64,000 nucleotides of DNA. Source: CAYNWT01 sp964450955 (GTDB lineage: Bacteria > Planctomycetota > Planctomycetia > Planctomycetales > Planctomycetaceae). Under the pieces are notes generated by a model that worked only from the letters and a program-made list of their open reading frames with translations, did no database searches and had not been told where the DNA came from. Made by a program: the position numbers and the translations under genes. The stretch is taken from contig CAYVFI010000006.1 of NCBI GenBank assembly GCA_964450955.1, positions 62,001-126,000 on the forward strand, read 5' to 3'. This document shows, piece by piece, positions 63,213-64,000 of the stretch (positions are counted from its first letter, which is position 1; every line of letters starts with the position of its first letter).

Positions 63213-64000
63213 CTATTTGCGGTAGGTGGGGATCTTTGGTTTGGTGCCTAGTTGTGTGCGATCTGGTTCGCCCAGCGTGCATTTGTCGCCGCTGCGATAC
63301 TTGCCCGATGGGTTGTCGATTTTGACTTTGACCTTCACGGTCCCGCTTTCCGCATCCAGGACTGGCGAGATGTAGCTCACGACACCGCGTGCGGGTCGTT
63401 TTGAGCTATCCAGCTTCACACTGAATTGTTGTCCGAGTTTCAATGCCTTGGCATCATTTGGGTTGAACGTGAAGACAGCGACGATTGGATTAAGTTGAAC
63501 CACGGTCATGACTACAGGTTCGGCATAGGACACGAATTCGTATGGTTCTTTGAAAACGTTGGTCACGACACCATCGACGGGAGAACGGATCAAGCGGCGT
63601 TCGATCTGCGCGAGTGTTCGGTTGTATTCGAGTTGTCTGACTTTCAAAGCTTCTTTGGCCTGAAGAAGTTTGGCAGCGGCCACTTCCTTTTCTGATTCCG
63701 CAACGGTGACTTCTTCACCGGTCGCGTGTCCGCGTTGTTGAAGTTCCATGAGCTTGCGGTATCGGGTGGAACGCAGTTTGAATTCTGCTTCGGCGATTCT
63801 AATTTGTCCGATTGCTTCCTTCTGTGCAGCGGCGACTGCCAGCGATGCCTGGAGAACCAGGTCGTCCAGCCGGGCAAGTATTTGTCCCTTCCTGACCGCC
63901 TGACCTTCTTCGATCGCGACTTCCTGCATCAGGCCGGTTTCGGCTGCGGCGAGGTCAATCTGCCGGAATGGTTCCGTCAGACCTTCGTATGCATGGGTGA
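63213..64000 (-). CDS. HlyD-family periplasmic adaptor (partial, N-terminus beyond window)
   Basis: The frame is open from the right edge to 63213, so the N-terminus lies outside the window. The visible 262 residues start in YEGLTEPFRQIDLAAAETG, continue into the lipoyl-like MQEVAIEEGQAVRKGQILARLDD, a coiled-coil hairpin (QKEAIGQIRIAEAEFKLRSTRYRKLMELQQRG) and the returning IRSPVDGVVTNVF, then beta-barrel strands to GDKCTLGEPDRT. This is a membrane-fusion/adaptor protein for efflux or type I-like export. It is the first visible gene of the operon with the GAF-HlyD and M50-HlyD genes. Confidence 0.9.
   Translation of the reverse strand, partial: THAYEGLTEPFRQIDLAAAETGLMQEVAIEEGQAVRKGQILARLDDLVLQASLAVAAAQKEAIGQIRIAEAEFKLRSTRYRKLMELQQRGHATGEEVTVAESEKEVAAAKLLQAKEALKVRQLEYNRTLAQIERRLIRSPVDGVVTNVFKEPYEFVSYAEPVVMTVVQLNPIVAVFTFNPNDAKALKLGQQFSVKLDSSKRPARGVVSYISPVLDAESGTVKVKVKIDNPSGKYRSGDKCTLGEPDRTQLGTKPKIPTYRK

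Overview
The window is about 55% GC chromosomal DNA with one 100-N assembly gap (99-198). The gene content points to the Planctomycetes: serine/threonine kinases with an N-terminal zinc ribbon or a fused STAND NTPase, an ECF sigma factor linked to kinases, a PEP-CTERM protein, a fused SecDF, HlyD-type proteins fused to M50 peptidase or GAF domains, an archaeal-type dihydropteroate synthase-like protein, ThuA and VanZ fusions, and DUF11/CARDB-like surface proteins. The species cannot be named from the sequence alone. No rRNA or tRNA gene, prophage or CRISPR array was seen.

Layout. 1-916: gap, heptamer repeat and two orphan terminator-like hairpins. 917-6891: GspF/PilC-type protein, tgt, yajC and secDF, ending in a strong hairpin. 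6989-9059: PEP-CTERM protein and rhomboid protease. 9081-14620: an NAD salvage regulon with nrtR-pncA-kptA and pncB-nadE, each preceded by the same TTAGTGT-type palindrome. 14780-20367: DapA-like protein, a release-factor pseudogene, two secreted proteins and a Nudix hydrolase. 20708-26109: zinc-ribbon kinase, pseudokinase, ECF sigma factor, and a separate methyltransferase. 26347-31615: ThuA-esterase fusion, then a REP/RAYT island with five palindromes, a PIN-domain gene and a RAYT transposase, abutting a truncated slyD and a thioredoxin reductase-like gene. 32123-40433: extracellular nuclease, HTH-EIIA fusion, dus, Dabb lipoprotein, DUF423, DJ-1, VanZ and YiiX-like genes. 40490-46795: giant kinase-STAND-FGE protein, Cys-rich repeat protein, carA and a cold-shock gene. 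47173-55002: hypotheticals, then a pterin/pABA run (SDR, archaeal-type DHPS-like, 50-aa membrane peptide, pabB, pabA) and a thioredoxin-YHS protein. 55565-58630: rho with a long leader, and ispG. 58946-64000: a three-gene HlyD/M50 export cluster running off the right edge.

The two most interesting systems are these. First, the NAD regulon includes kptA, an enzyme that consumes NAD+ and releases nicotinamide, downstream of the nicotinamidase that recycles it. It is controlled by NrtR, a family that senses ADP-ribose, a compound related to the other KptA product. Second, in the REP/RAYT island a PIN-domain gene lies between two REP palindromes in exactly the orientation in which the RAYT gene lies between its own pair, as if it were cargo. 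The island borders a 5'-truncated slyD. A class I release-factor relic that has lost its AGGQ region was also found in a stretch that otherwise looks empty.
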